Shown piece by piece: positions 11,946-25,090 of a stretch of DNA of 64,000 nucleotides (its first letter is position 1; the number at the start of each line of letters is the position of its first letter). The position numbers and the translations under genes are program-made. Source of the stretch: Nemophila menziesii (Eukaryota; Streptophyta; Magnoliopsida; Boraginales; Hydrophyllaceae); contig JARWIR010000023.1 of assembly GCA_029959085.1 (NCBI GenBank), positions 9,933,860 to 9,997,859 of the forward strand. The letters run 5' to 3'. The notes beneath the pieces were generated by a model. That model was not told the origin of the DNA. It ran no database searches and saw only the letters and a program-made list of their open reading frames with translations.

Positions 11946-12863
11946 ATGAAGGTGCTCTTAACCTGTATATGATTTTCCCCATTCTCAGAGAAGTGATGCA
12001 TGTGACATGCAAAGAACCCGCACTGTAATGATGAGAAAAATAGTGATAACCTAGAAAAAATAAATGGATCATGGGGTAGGAGAGAAAAAGGATCAATCTT
12101 TAACAAAATTTAATTTTTAGAAATGTAGCAAAATAAAGAAATTGAAAAAATCAATTGAGTTTTGATTTTATGAAGATGAAAGCTTATAGGAGATGATGAA
12201 CATAAGATAACATTTACTAGTAAAAGAATATGGTTAAAAATAATAAAAGGACAAAATTTCCTCCAAAAAAGGTTCCTTGAGATAAAAATACTATAAATGA
12301 AAATGGCTAAAGGTCATTATTAAACCTGAAAACATAGTTATACATAAGAAGCTAACTTCTATCTCCTGGGAGGGGATAGGATGCACGTCAAATTTAGCCT
12401 CACAGAAGTAAAATTGGAATTTATACACAATAAAGTAAAGCCAATGATTTGAGCTAAATTTTATAGCAAATTTTATCTGTAACAAATAGAAAGAATATTT
12501 TATAAAATTCACATAATTTATAATTGTTCCACCATAGTACATCATAACAATAAACAACTAACATTAACAAGAACTCTCAGCATATGTCATAGCTCCTGTT
12601 AGTAAATCCTAAAAAGTAGCATAGGTATATATAATATAATATATCCTATATAAAGATAATATTTCTCATAACACCAATTTTCGGTTTCCCACAAAAACCT
12701 CCTCTATAATCCAACAATACCATTTTAGCTTTCCCTTTATCTTCTTGTATAGAAGCATTCCGGGCTATTACTAACTGACCAATCCTATTACACAAAAAAA
12801 AAACTCATTTAGTAAAAAATAGTAAGACAGTAAGATATATGCGAAAGTGAGATGTACCTTAAA
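11946..12863. other. Block 1 sequence downstream of RING copy 1
   Basis: Non-repeat-like sequence shared with 26225-27200 and, in part, with 39880-40110 and 40715-41030. Short reading frames on the minus strand (12557-12291 and 26817-26539) are similar because the DNA is duplicated. I see no domain in them, so they are probably the 3' flank of the RING gene. No certain gene. Confidence 0.4.
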
Positions 12864-13828
12864 TTATGTAGCAGTAGGAAGGTAAACCCTAATAACCCCC
12901 CTCATAGTAATCCTTTTCTTACAAGTAGGACATTTGTCTCTAACAGCTAGATCAGCTTCGATACAACCCTTACAGAAAATGTGACCACATTTGGTCGCCT
13001 CAACAAATGGGCTCATGCAAACTGGATAGCAAAAAGTAGGCTCCTTCCCTGGTGGTGGAGCTGGTAGTGCCACACTCTGAACAACATTCTCTCTTGGTCA
13101 TTAAATATAAAAATCCGATTGGAATAAATATATAGAGAAGATGTGAATCATGAAATATAGAAGATTAATTAATTACCATGGAGCTGCTACTTCCACTACC
13201 GTCCAGGTTAATATAGAGATCACAAATATTGACAAATGTTTAATTTGGAAAAGCTCTTCTACGCTTAGAACCAGCATTAGAGATAACACAAGAAGAGTTG
13301 TTCTGCAATAATAAATACGAATACATATAAATTAAAGGTAAAAAAAAAGAAATTTACCAGTATCATCATTAACCACAATAGCTCTTCCACAGTTCCTTTT
13401 GGTTTGTGCCTGTCGCAAACTGAAATATAAGCTATTATTAGTTTCAATCAGAGTATACAAGACATGTAAAACATAAGGAAATAAAAACATACTTCCTCAA
13501 TTTCCCATGGAGAAGATATGAGTACTTCATCGTCAAATTCTTGAACGCCACTAGGGATAGGTGGTGGTATACTATTACTAGTAATTCCAGGTAGCTGAAG
13601 TGGACAATGGGATAAGCTTGAAGTAACCTCACATTCTTGATTTCCTTGAACAATGGTTGAAGGTAGATGAACTGGACAATGGGATAAGCTTGAACTATAC
13701 CCAGGTTCCTGATTTGCGACAGATGGTGGGCCCAGATTGAGATTGAGATCAATACTTATAGTAGCTGTCACCCTCCTATGAAATCTTGCATACCTCAAAG
13801 GACTAGCTCTAGTCTCCTGAGTGCTCAT
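12864..13828 (-). pseudogene. RNF4-like RING E3 ligase, copy 1
   Basis: Four-exon gene related to plant RNF4-like (SUMO-targeted type) RING ubiquitin ligases. Exon 1 starts at the ATG at 13828 (MSTQETRASPLRYAR) and ends at 13493 before a GTATGT donor. Exon 2 (about 13419-13368) encodes AQTKRNCGRAIVVNDD, exon 3 (about 13302-13180) SKRRR, and exon 4 the RING and the terminal RVYLPTAT. DDEVLISS and AIVVNDD look like SUMO-interacting motifs (inference). Lesions: exon 3 has an in-frame TAA where copies 2 and 3 have a Gln codon. In the RING the first zinc Cys is Tyr (with a Cys one residue earlier) and two residues before the central Cys-His are missing. Probably dead. Confidence 0.75.
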
Positions 13829-14009
13829 ATTGGAAACACAAAACCCTCCCCTCATCAACTAATTCACACACATAAAACTAAACATAAATCCCAACGAGAC
13901 TCATATACTTGCACGATCATCATCCCAAAAAAATTAAATAAACAATACTGAGACTAGATATTCGTTCTAATTATCAAAAAATGGGTGCAACCAATGGTGC
14001 AATTGAAAA
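13829..14009. other. 5' flank of RING copy 1
   Basis: Short segment conserved with 28164-28340 and 42390-42575, placed between the RING start codon and the neighbouring LTR. It would hold the promoter or 5' UTR. I see no clear TATA box. Confidence 0.35.
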
Positions 14010-14645
14010 TCATCATACAGGTAAGTAAGCAAATTCAAACTAACAATTTAAGTTCGATCTAAAAGTATTGAAATAGAAAATTATATATATATATATTTAT
14101 AATCTGAAATGGTAGCAAGATTATAAGTTAAAACCTGAAAAATTAAGTTTTGCAAATAAAAAATAATAAAAATTTGAAATGGTACCAAAAACATTTTCCA
14201 TGAAAAATGGACTAGTTCGAACCACCTACAACTTTAATAATTTTCGCGCTCCTGACTCTAAGTAATATCAAGAAACCAAAGGTGTCCTCCAGAAGTTTCA
14301 TCAATTGCAAGTGAGGATGCCAAAAAGACAATTTTTAAATTTGGGTGGCAACTACTTTACTTTCCAAAAGTGGCTTCTTGGTTCTTTAACGCCTTGACTT
14401 GGGGTTGACATTCTTTTCTCAACTTTTTATCCTCGTATTAGGATATAATGTCGTCCAAGTACCTAATAGTTTCACACTTAACACACAAATTACGCACAAA
14501 TAGTTCTAAAAGTAATAATTCTCCAAACTTATACAAGAAATGAGAAATCATCGATATATAGGGAATAATACCTCACATAAGCACAATATAACCCTAAAAT
14601 GATGTCTCGTGACTAGATTAATCTATCAAATAATTGGAGAAATTA
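14010..14645 (-). mobile_element. LTR of non-autonomous gypsy relic (3' LTR, shortened)
   Basis: The right border is fixed by the 46-bp hairpin (14600-14645) and by homology with 21136. The left border near 14010 is approximate. Compared with the related LTRs at 19827-21136 and 28340-29531, about 600 bp is missing between AAATTTGAAATGG and TACCAAAAACATTTTCC, near 14180. On the minus strand this is the 3' LTR of the element whose internal region lies to the right. Confidence 0.65.
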
Positions 14646-15865
14646 GGTACCTTAACTCAAATTTTTACGGTTTTACAAAATAATAAATAAGAGCCAAACT
14701 AAGGAAGTCTATATCAATTAGGTCAAGTAAGAATGGAGAGAAGAATGTAAAGAATGGTCCCAAAACAACTACCTAACAAGTTTCATGTAATAATATTTAT
14801 AAACTAGGTTATACATATACTTATTATACAAACAAATAACAAGCTATAATTACGAGATTAGATTAATTTCGCAATGCAAGAAGGGTAGGTTTTTTGCCTA
14901 GTCTTATATGGTGGTTATATATTCTTCCTTGATCCTAACATAACATCCAATGATCCAATCAACTAATCTCTATCAGCTCAATCGTTTCTAGATCACATAG
15001 TTACGAATCAAAAGGTCTTTAAAGTTGTAATTTTGGCTTACAAACGGATTATAGGCTTGACTTGTAATGTGGCTACAAAGAGAAGGATTATAGGCTATAA
15101 GGGGATAAGAATGATATATCAATTAATATTTGGTTAGCAAGCTAAAAGGCAAGAAGGGGCTTATAAAAGAATGCCTTAAATCATCTTCCTACGCAATTTC
15201 GTTACTTTTTCACGTTCAGTACATTCAATAAACGGTTCTTCAACTATCTCAGATCTCACATTCTAAACACCACTCATTCTCCCTAAGTTCAAACATTTCT
15301 TACTAATTCCTTCTATAATTGTATCGTGTCTTTTCATGTTAATATTCAAAACATAAACAATGAATAGTTCATAAACACATTACTTAACTATCATTTTCTC
15401 GCTAGGGTTTATGCATTCGGTAAATTTTACATATTACACACTGAATACCTTAAATATGCACTAAGATAAATTTTAAATTTTCCCTAAACACATAAAATTT
15501 GAAGCACGGACAACGAATCCCCATACCCCCAACTCAAAAATGATTTGTGTCCCCACGACTCAAAACATACTCGATAAGGTATAAGAAATAAAAATTTAAA
15601 ATATTTACAACTAACCACATATTCTACGTTTAATGAGATGGTGGCAAAGGAAGAAAGAAAATGTACTCTATAGGATTATGCATGACCATCACCCAATGTA
15701 AAGTATGGTGGATTCTTAGCTAAATCACGATGAATATGCTCAAGGAGCGTAAATTATATGAGCTTGATTTGCTGTGATTTGCACCACACCGTTTGTGTAG
15801 AAGGTTTGAGCCGCTTCTATTTTGTCTAATGGATCGATTATACTTTATTGTCATGAATGATACAC
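14646..15865 (-). mobile_element. Gypsy 3'-UTR region, block 1
   Basis: Non-coding internal region between the post-integrase ORF and the 3' LTR, on the minus strand. It is shared with 21137-22011, 29532-31389, 43644-48307 and, more distantly, with 50979-52500. It includes GAATTTAATTTCGCAATG-like sequence near 14870 and the polypurine-like motif near 15515-15535 (ACCCCCAACTCAAAAA, plus strand). Around 15338 it provides the empty site for the Helitron of block 3. Confidence 0.6.
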
Positions 15866-16931
15866 TTATCTTGAACTCGGGCCCTTCTCGATCTTCTCAC
15901 GAGAATTCTCTACACTTGAAGGATTTTTTGCACTCGTTCTTCTAAAAATTGTTTTGATCCACTCGCCATCAATATTGTTACTCCTCTTGTATGTAATCAT
16001 ATCATAACCATGACTCAAAATTGCTTTCCTCAATAGGATCGTGATCATTTTTTGGTACTTCAAATTAAACACCAACTGTGGTACAGTTGCGAATAGCATT
16101 ACCGAATCAAAGATCACTTGCGCTACATGTATATCCTCCTCTTGTAAAATAAAATTCAAGAAAAAGGAATTTTTCTTACTTATATTTGTGTTCAAATTTT
16201 TCAGAGCTACTGGTGTAACGAAGAGGTGGCATACTCATGTCTAGGTTGAAGGTATTTGTAAATACAAGGTCCGTTCAACTGTCTCTTACTTTTCTACACC
16301 AACTCTTTACACAACATATTATCATATAGTGACACCCACGGAAAAAATCTATATTCTTCAGTGCTTCTTGATACTTGAATGTTCCAACTTTTTTCCTGAA
16401 CTCAAAGTGTCTATGAATCTCTTCAAATGTGAATGTGATCAACTTATCTCTAACTGGAACTTGACCTTTGATATCTCGGCTAAAGAGGCCCAGATATAAT
16501 TCAGATACTAACTCAGCACATAATCCTGATTTCCTCATCATGAATGTGGTCAATCACAACCTATCACCCAACTCAAAAAATATACTATACTAAAATTCTC
16601 TAACTTTTAATTCAAATACTATCTTATGCTAAAGGGTATATCCTAACATCTTTACTTGGAAATAGCTAATAAGTGCTTGAAAGCTTCGCTCATTACGAGT
16701 ACTAGAATCTAGACTTGAAGAGGTTGTGGTATTATCGACTCCAAAATCATAATTGCTTACTCTTGAAGACTCGTACTCAACATCACCATTTTTTTTCTAA
16801 TCGCTTGTCTCGAATTACCCTTTATCCACTTACCCAAATTCACACGGTTCTCTGTTCCTCATTTCAACCAGTTCTTTCTCTTAATTCTTTACCATCTCTC
16901 GATCACTTGTTAGTGTCTTTGTTCTACTCAT
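15866..16931 (-). pseudogene. Gypsy post-integrase ORF relic, block 1
   Basis: Best-preserved of four relics. It begins at the ATG at 16931. A basic N-terminus is followed by SFQALISYFQ, then FMMRKSGLCAELVSELYLG, FSRDIKGQVPVRDKLI and FTFEEIHRHFE (16553-16275). After a frameshift come ILQEEDIHVAQVIFDSV, TVPQLVFNLKYQKMITILL and a C-terminus ending in KGPSSR (16195-15866). The domain pattern resembles the plant transposon protein domain common in Athila-type elements; its role in the element is unknown. Several stops and at least one frameshift are present, so it is not functional. Confidence 0.6.
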
Positions 16932-17301
16932 CATCTCAATTGAACTAAAATTAAAAGTTGCAGCACCCTTGAAACTACCTCTTAATTTTGGGTGATTAAG
17001 GTGTTATTTGGGCTTGGAATTGTTTAGAGATGATTTTTAGTAAAGTAGGTAAGATGGAATTTCACTTGGTTGAATAGGATTTAAGGACTTTAAATTAGGT
17101 TTCTGGAAAATTTTGGATTTAAATATTAATTTCTAGGTGTTTTGGAATGATTTGGATGGTTAAAATTTGTTTTTGGAGTGGAAAGATAAATTTAAATGCA
17201 AATATAAGGTGTTTTGGTGGTGTGGTGAAGGTTGATTGAAGCTATAATGGAGTTTGGGTTCTTGGAGAAGAAGAAGGCGTTAGGTTTTGGTCATTGGTAT
17301 G
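16932..17301. mobile_element. Internal gypsy spacer, block 1
   Basis: Non-coding sequence upstream (minus strand) of the relic ORF, matched at 32447-32830, 49380-49477 and 60417-60690. The segment GAGATGATTTTTAGTAAAGT near 17028 is the empty-site counterpart of the 49482-60416 insertion. Confidence 0.5.
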
Positions 17302-17757
17302 CTATGATGTCTTTCTCGGTTTTGGGCCTAGGCGGTCGACCGAGGCCTAGCGCTTAGGCGGGATTTCACAGGACCTAGGCGGGATTACACAGTTTTGAAT
17401 CCCGCTGTGTAATTTTTTATATTTAGTAATGTATACGTTGTAATTATAATAATATTAACTATTCTATTAATAAAAATAATATAACAATACTATAGTAAAT
17501 ATAAAAATACTATGATTTGAGTTATAATATCAACTCAAGAATTTGAGAATAAGAAAGATAAAAAGAAGGCATATTCGACAATTCTTTCACATTAATCAGC
17601 ACCAAGGCGACCATTTATTTCCATTAATCAGCGTATAGGCGGCTAGGCGGCTCTTCTACGATGACTAAGGCACTAGAAATAAATGGCCTTATATTTTTAC
17701 TAGGCGTAAGCGATTGAGGGGGGAGTTGACGCCTAGGCGGCGACTTCTAAAGCATAG
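17302..17757. mobile_element. hAT-like MITE
   Basis: A 456-bp element between 8-bp direct repeats TTGGTATG (17294-17301 and 17758-17765). The ends are short inverted repeats starting CTATG and then CTTT/GTCTTT-like sequence; the related copy at 60691-61143 shows a clearer CTATGTTGTAGA inverted repeat. Subterminal CCTAGGCGG motifs occur in both orientations. An 8-bp duplication points to the hAT superfamily. It has no coding capacity. Confidence 0.75.
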
Positions 17758-18259
17758 TTGGTATGAACTAGACCTTCACTTCATGCTGTGATGCGTGTCG
17801 TGCGGTGCACTGCATGGTTCTTGTGGTGTACCTCGACCTTCTTTTCTTCATAACGTAATATGGTAGTTGAGAAACTCGATACATCATGCGTTTGCGGTAT
17901 ACCGCATGGGAGTCTCGATATACCACAATTCTTCCTTGCTCTCAACATTATACACCGTAATGGAAAATAATTCATGCATATTTGTAATGATAGGTCTCAT
18001 GGTGCACCACGAGAAGCTTCATCGTACCGCAAAATGTCATGACGATTTCCTTGCTTTCACTCCAAACTCGAATTCTATGATACTTAAACATCTAAAATAC
18101 AAATACCCTTCTTATTAAACATAGTATACACTAAAACACTAAAAAAATTAACTAATATACACTACCAAAAACAAAAATAAAATGCATATAAAGTTTAAAA
18201 ATTTAAAAAATTTGGGTTGTATCATGTAAACACTTTTGTTTACGTTGTTTAAAGTTTTA
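17758..18259. repeat. Paired GGTATACC-type palindrome region, block 1
   Basis: Non-coding spacer with short palindromes in pairs about 21 bp apart: CGGTATACCG at 17895 with CGATATACCA at 17916, and CGGTGCACTG near 17796 with TGGTGTACCT 21 bp later. A similar array with better palindromes is at 53316-53640, in the equivalent part of the more complete element. No gene. Confidence 0.55.
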
Positions 18260-19826
18260 CACATTACCTCACTTGTTTTTCTTGATATAGCCTCCCCAGT
18301 AGCGGGTGAGGCTATTCACATCTACTAAGCGAAACTTGAAACTTTTCTCTGTTCGTACCTCAATCAGTTCCCACAGAAACAACTCGAGCGACTACGAATA
18401 ATCCAAACCAAGAATTGTTGTAGCCCCGTAGTCTATTCTCGTGGTTGGGGCTTAACATGCAACCTCATTACCTACCCCAAACTCATATTATTCTCTAGTC
18501 TTCACCGTTCTTGGGGACTCTCAACTTTTGCTTCTTTGGTCACGACTTAGATTGTTGGGACCTCACACGACTCCTTCTTCTTTGTCTTTTTTGAAACATA
18601 AAATATTTGGTAGTCATCTTCGGTACGGAGGGTCACTGTTCCCTTTTGTACATCGAATACAGTGCGGCTTATCTCAATTAATCGAAGCCTGAGAGTGAAC
18701 AAGACATGTTGATCTGCAACATAATCAAGAATAAAAAATCAGTGGGAATAACTAGTTTATATACGTGGAACAGAACGTACTTTATGATTCCCCACGGTCT
18801 CGTTATGGACCCATCCGCATATGGAAAGATGACAGATGTTGCTTGGGCATCTCAGATGCCAACTTCTCAAATACACTATTGGGCATGAGATTGACAGTCG
18901 AACCCAAGTCATATATCACCTTCGCTTTAACCTCATCACCTATCTTCATTGGGAGGTTGAGACCTCCAGGATCTTGAAGCTCTGGTGGTAGCTTCCCTTA
19001 AACTTTCATCAATACTCATTTAGTTAGAGCAACAAACTCGATCTCAATAAATTCACTCTTCTTGGAGGAAGTCTCATGAAGTGTTGTTGCTTGCTTGGCT
19101 CTTTCTCGATGATTTTGAGTAATGTGATGTTGATCTTTGCTTGTTGTGACTTGTCAATAAACTTCTGTTACTCGGTATCACCCATAGGATATGTAATTTT
19201 TAATGAGTACGGTCGTGATAAAAAAAGATATGGTGGCGGCGACTCCGTCCTACTCTTCTCTTGCACCCCCGGTGCAACAACGACCTCTACTTCAACCTAA
19301 TCCTTTTCAACCCAATCTTCAATAATCATCTCTTCCAAGTTCAGTTTGGTTGGTTCCATATTATATGGAATCTTCACTAAAATCGACATAACTTGTGGCA
19401 AGTCTACACTCTTCTCAACTTGAAGGCAAATCGCCTTACACGAATCGAACCCAACACTGTGTTCTTGTTCAGTATGGCCTTAACCTTAGCATTCGTACCA
19501 TGGACAATTTGCATATGAGGGGATTGTTGACAATTCTAAAGATACGTGGCAATTTGCGAGACTTTAGTCTCCAATATTTTCAAAGAAATAGAATTATTGT
19601 TGAACTTCTCGTTATTAGCTTACATGTTCTCTTGTGTCATTTCTATGAAATATTGCATCATTTGCTTAAGCTCTTTATTGAATCCTTCTTATGGATGAGT
19701 ATGCAATTCTTTTAAGCAAGACAATCAACATAAGTATCATAAACGGGTTGTGGTGGTGGGGCTTGGTTTACATGGACTTATCCCCTTGATACGGAACTTG
19801 GGACTTTCGCTGGAAATTGTTATTGA
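18260..19826 (-). pseudogene. Gypsy gag-protease relic, RT and integrase missing
   Basis: On the minus strand the end of gag is visible near 19826-19790 (NNNFQRKSQVPYQG). Near 19020-18840 comes the protease leader and active site, LPPELQDPGGLNLPMKIGDE and then YDLGSTVNLMPNSVFEKL, matching LPPKLEDPGSFTIPIGIGES and CDLGASINLMPRSLFEKL of the 49482-60416 element. Decayed protease continues to about 18600. No RT, RNase H or integrase follows: the sequence passes into the post-integrase spacer. The same structure is found in blocks 2 and 3, so the family was probably non-autonomous before the block was copied. Confidence 0.75.
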
Positions 19827-21136
19827 GTATATTGTTAAGGAAGCATATTCAAACTAACAATTTAAGTTTGATCTAAAAGAAATAAAATAGAAAATTCAAT
19901 ATATATTTATAATCAGAAATCATAGTAAGATAATAGGTTAGAACTCCAAAAATTAAGTTTCCCAAATGCAAAATTTAATAAAAATTTGAAACGTTTCAAA
20001 AGCTAACATCTAGTGAATAGTTTAGGCGATCGACATTAGTGAAATAGATAACAAATTTGAGATTTGAAAATTATATTGTTATAACCTAACCGCTTAATTA
20101 TTCAAAAAAGGATAGATTACATGACAATGCTTCAATTACAATAGGAAACCAAACAATTCTCGAATATAAACCACTTTTTTTCTAAATCCAGTGACTGCTA
20201 AATATTTAGTTCAATCTATAGTTTATAAATTCATAAAAATAATTAAATTCATTCAATTTATATGAAGATATGAACAATTTTCCCAATTACATTAAAATTA
20301 ATTCTCAAATAACATAAATATATCAATAAAATATTCAATATTCATATGTATTATAAATTCAATCAAAGCGTATTTAGTGCATAATTAAAGAAATAAAACT
20401 AAATAGTAAAAAGATTGGAAACTCGTACAAGATAAGAAAAGAAGTGAGGTATTAGGGTTTTCATATATATTTTTTCTCCTTCCAAGTACTTCTCTCTCTT
20501 CTTTTCTCTTAATTTATAAAATAATGTTAATAATATTTTATGTGTTGTGGACCTCTTTTAAATGACCAAATCCAACACAAAAACATTTGGGAAACGTATT
20601 TGGGTTTTGGACCTCTTTGAAATGACCAAATCTAGCCCAAAAACGTTTTCCATGAATAAGACCGGTTCAAACCACTACAACTTCAACTTTAATAACTTCT
20701 TCAATTCAACTTCAAATCACGATCTGTTAGTTCTTACGCGCTCTTGAATCTAAGTAATATATAAAAACCAAGGGTATCCTCCATAGTCTTCATTAATTTC
20801 AACTGATGATACCAAAAAGTCAATTTTTAAATTTTGGTGACAACTACTTTCACTTTCCAAAAGTGACTTCTTGTCCTTCATCGCCTTGACTTGAGTTTGA
20901 CCTTTCTTTCTTGATTTCTTATCCCGTCTGAGGATATAATATCATCCAAGTACCTGAGATTTTCACACTTAACACACAAATTATGCACAAATAGTTCTAA
21001 AAGTAACAATTCTCCAAAACTAGACAAGAAATGAGAAACAACCAAAATATATGGAATAATCCCTCACATACGCACAATATAACCCCAAAATGATGTCTCT
21101 TGACAAGATTAACCTATCACATAATTGGAGACATTA
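19827..21136 (-). mobile_element. LTR of non-autonomous gypsy relic (5' LTR of block 1)
   Basis: Aligned with 28340-29531 and 42575-43643. The right border is the hairpin at 21091-21136. The left border is the junction with gag sequence near 19826, with no primer-binding site, so a deletion removed the leader. Together with 14010-14645 it brackets one element. More internal 3' sequence (21137-22011) follows to its right, so LTRs and internal regions alternate as in a recombined tandem array. Confidence 0.65.
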
Positions 21137-22011
21137 AGGCCCCTAACTAAAAAAATTTTCGTGCGAAAAAATAAGAAATGAGAACTAAACTAGGGAAGTC
21201 TATATGAACTAGGTCAAGTAAGAAAGGAAAGAAGAATGTAAAGAATGATTCCAAAACAACTACCTAACAAGTTTCATCTAATAATATGTAGAAACTAGAT
21301 TATACATACACATTATACAAACAATCAATTCGTAATAATTTCAAGATTATATTAGTTTCGCAATGCAAGAAGGGTAGGTTTTTTGCCTAGTCCGATATGG
21401 TGTTTATAGATTGTTCCTCGATCCTAACATAGTATCCAATGGTCCAATCAAGTACTCTATATCAGCTAAATCGTTTCTAGATTACATAGTTATGAATCAA
21501 GAGGTATTTACGGTTGTAATGTTGTCTTATGGATCGTATGATTGTATATTTGGATAATGTGAAGGAAGCTTTTGGCTTTATCCTCATTAAGTATCAATAA
21601 ATCTCCCTAAACATTGAGTTTATACTCAAATATGTTCTCACGCAATCCGTTTGATGTGCTTAATAAGCATCCCGATAAACCTAATACAATTCCTGATGAT
21701 TTTATAAGATTTCCACCTCGTTGGTTCTTTTCTTTCAATTCTTTCATTTTTATTCAATATTTTGTAAGTTCGTCATGCCACTCTTTTTTATGTGAGATGT
21801 CATGCTATTTATTTTCTCATTTTTTCTTTTCATTTTTTATAAACCCCATCAAAGGTTTTCAATAAAAGGTGTCTTACCAATAGTGTGCATACATATACAA
21901 GCTCAAATACCCACCCAATGTATTTCCTACAATCGTAACTATCACCCCAAACTCAATCTCTTAAGACGACTGTCTTAGTCATAATGAAAAGTCCTAAAAT
22001 ATAAAGGGTAT
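21137..22011 (-). mobile_element. Gypsy 3'-UTR region of a second element
   Basis: Matches 14646-15090, 29532-30560 and 43644-44520, including TCGCAATGCAAGAAGGGTAG near 21360 and the polypurine-like CACCCCAAACTCAATCTC near 21940. The homology stops near 22011, where LINE sequence begins. Confidence 0.6.
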
Positions 22012-25000
22012 GTCCGTATCAATTTTAATTTGAAGAGGTGACGGAGGCCAAACCATAATACTAAATGGATATTTAAGCATGAGATGATTGATATCTTCCT
22101 TATCCATTTCACACCATTCACATATATCATTATTTAGGCATATTTTCTTTTTCAGATTATTTTTCACGGGCACAACATTGTTGCAGACTCTCCAACATAA
22201 CTTTTTTATTTTTTCTGACACATTAGAATTCCAAATAATATTCCAAAGTAAACTCTTAATTGCTTCACCAATTTCCGATGGTTGAGCTTCATATGCCTTC
22301 TCCTCGTCAACCAGAGCATGATAACCTGACTTGGTAGAATATTCACCATTCTTATTATATGATCTAATAATCTTATCCTCATTATTATTGTGGAAAATAA
22401 GAATTCTCTCAATGATTTTGGATAAATTAAGAGGAAGAATTATGTACACCGGCTCTTTATTCCATCCGCATCCCGTGTCATCAAAAAGCTTATTAACCAC
22501 ATTAATTGGACAATCATTTGGTTTCTGTAGCAAAAATCCTTTACTAATCCAACAATGATTCCAAACATTGATATTTGATCCATTACTAATTTGCCAAACA
22601 ACATTTTTTTAAGAAATTGTATACTCTTAAAGATACTTTTCCAGCTCCATGACCTTTTTTTAGATAATTTAGCATCCCATAACTCAAATTTTGGAGAGTA
22701 AATCGCTTTTAAGACTTTAGTCGAGAAATAATTCGGGCTATTAATAAGCCTCTAGGCTTGAGCCGCAAAATAGCAATATTCATTTTATGGAACTCCATAA
22801 ATCCAAGCCCACAGATTTTTTTTGATCTAGTAATTTTTTTACAAGCAACCCAGTCAATTTTCTTTTTATTTCCTGCATCCCACGAAATGTTAGAAACAAT
22901 ACTCGACAGCTTCTTACAAAGAATTTTACGGAACTCATAAACATATATTGCGTAGTTCGGAATAACTTGTAAAACTTCTTTATGAGAACCTCTTTCCCAC
23001 TTTCCGAAAGTAAGCTAGCCATCCAACTAGCTGATTTAGATAACTGTCTATCTTTTATATAATTACGATTATGACTTTTATCTCTCTTTATAGTCAAAGG
23101 AACCTTCAGATATTTACCCAAATTCTTTGTAATCCCTATATTAAGTTTATAACATATCTCCGTTCTAACATATTTCAAAGTGTTTTTACAGAAGAGCATA
23201 GCTCATTTATGATGATTAATATGTTGACCGGAGGCATAACAATATTTGCTTAGTAGATTTTGAAAAGTTTTAATTTCCTTTTGATTAATATAAATGAAGA
23301 AAAGAGCATCATTCGCAAACAGGATGTGGGTTAACTTAGGACACTGCCTTATAATCGAAATACCTTTAACTGAACCACTTCTACACTGGTGATGAATAAG
23401 ACTAATAAGGCTCTTAGTTAGAAGAGAAAAGAGTAGAGGAGATAACAGATTACCTTGTCTAAGACTTTGCTCTAGTTTGAATTTTTTAAGACACTGACCA
23501 TTAACTTTAATTTGGAAAGAAACCGGATATATAATTATAGATCCAGCCAATCCATTTCTCACTAAAACCAAGGGCACACATAATTTAAAAAAAAAAATTC
23601 CAATTCACGTAATCATAAGCTTTCTCCATTTCAACCTTGACCGCCGCATAATTATTCTTTGATTCCCTTTTTGTATTAAGAAAGTATGACACCTCTTCAG
23701 CAATCAAGATATTATCTTGGATATTTCTGCCTTTGATAAATGCAGTTTGCGTGGGCGAGATAATATCATCCATAAATAGTTGAAGTCTAGAGGCAAGAAT
23801 CTTAGAAATAATCTTATAACAAAAATTGGCGCATAGATGGGCCTATAATTCCTGGCTTGTACCTTTGGGAATAAGCGTGACTATTGAATCATTAATTCGA
23901 CCAATATCTATATTAAATTTTAAGAAATCTTTAACAAAGCCAAAGATATCATTTTTAATAACTTCCCAAAACTCATGATATAATAGGTAGTCCATCGGGC
24001 CTGGATTTTAGAACCCGACATCTCCAACACGACTTTTCTAACTTCTTGCATACTTGTACATAATATAAGTGTTTCGTTCATAGAAAAAGTAACTTTTGAC
24101 GGTATATATTGTGTAATTTCATTGGGGCTGATGCCGGGTTTTCTCTAAACAGATTAACGTATTAATCTTGAATAATCTCATTAAGTTCCTTGAAATTATC
24201 ACTCCATTCATCATTTTTGTTCTTAATGGCTCAAATTCTGTTATCTCTACTTCATTTCATAGTTTTAGCGAAAAAATACTTAGTATTTTTATCCCTTTTT
24301 TGTAATAACAGATCACGCGCTCTATCTTCCCAGTATATCTTTTCCAATTTCCACATTTCTTCGATATAGTTTTTTACTTGCTTCTCTTATCTGGTTCTCT
24401 CCTGATACCAGTTCATTGTTAATAGCAATTAGCTCCTCTTGTAATTCATCAATTCTCTTTCTGTTATTAAAAAATGTAACCCCTCTCCGGCCTTTAAGGG
24501 CTAAACAGGTAACATCCCTTTTATTACAGAAATTAGTAATGCTATCACTCTTATATTTATTACTTCAATTACCTTTAACAAACTCTTGACACTGGGTATG
24601 TTCTAACCATCTGGATTCAAAGATAAAATATTTATTAAACTTCTCTTTTTTGATATCATTAAATAAAATTTGCAGTGAATAATCCGACCCAACAACTGGG
24701 AAACCTCAGACATATCATTCGGGAACGAGGCACACCAATTCATACTCGTAAGAGTACGGTCAAGTCTTTCCTTAATATTATCATCATTACATCGCCTATT
24801 ATTCCAGGTATAGTGACACCCCTTGCTAAGTAGGTCCACAAGATGATTAGAATTGATAAACTCGTTAAGTTTTATGAATTCTGTCAAAGTTTGGTGACTT
24901 TTTCTCTTGTTTTTCAGAAAATTTGGAGATGTCATTAAAGTCACCAATAATAATATGTGCCATAACTTGATTCTCTCACTATTACTATTAGGAGCATTAA

Positions 25001-25090
25001 CACATAGTAAATACCACGAACACCATTATATTAAAAACTTCAACAATTACATAATTTTGACACGATAACATAACAGACACATACATTGAT
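22012..25090 (-). pseudogene. L1-type LINE, endonuclease to zf-RVT
   Basis: On the minus strand: endonuclease C-terminus (24947-24650: FIKLNEFINSNHLVDLL, GCHYTWNN, ERLDRTL, NWCASFPN), a decayed linker, RT with QTAFIKGRNIQDNILIAEE (23773-23585) and QSLRQGNLLSPLLFSLL (23577-23203), then the RNase H-like/connection region (23199-22780), and the C-terminal zf-RVT domain (22533-21994: YSTKSGYHAL, KKLCWRVCNNVVPVKNNL, CEWCEMDKEDINHLML). The catalytic box reads ILFANDALF, so the first aspartate is Asn. Several stops and frameshifts occur. Its 3' end lacks the poly(A) tail. It shares its family with the copy at 5087-7305, and its sequence around 23133 shows what lies beyond that copy's breakpoint. Confidence 0.88.
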
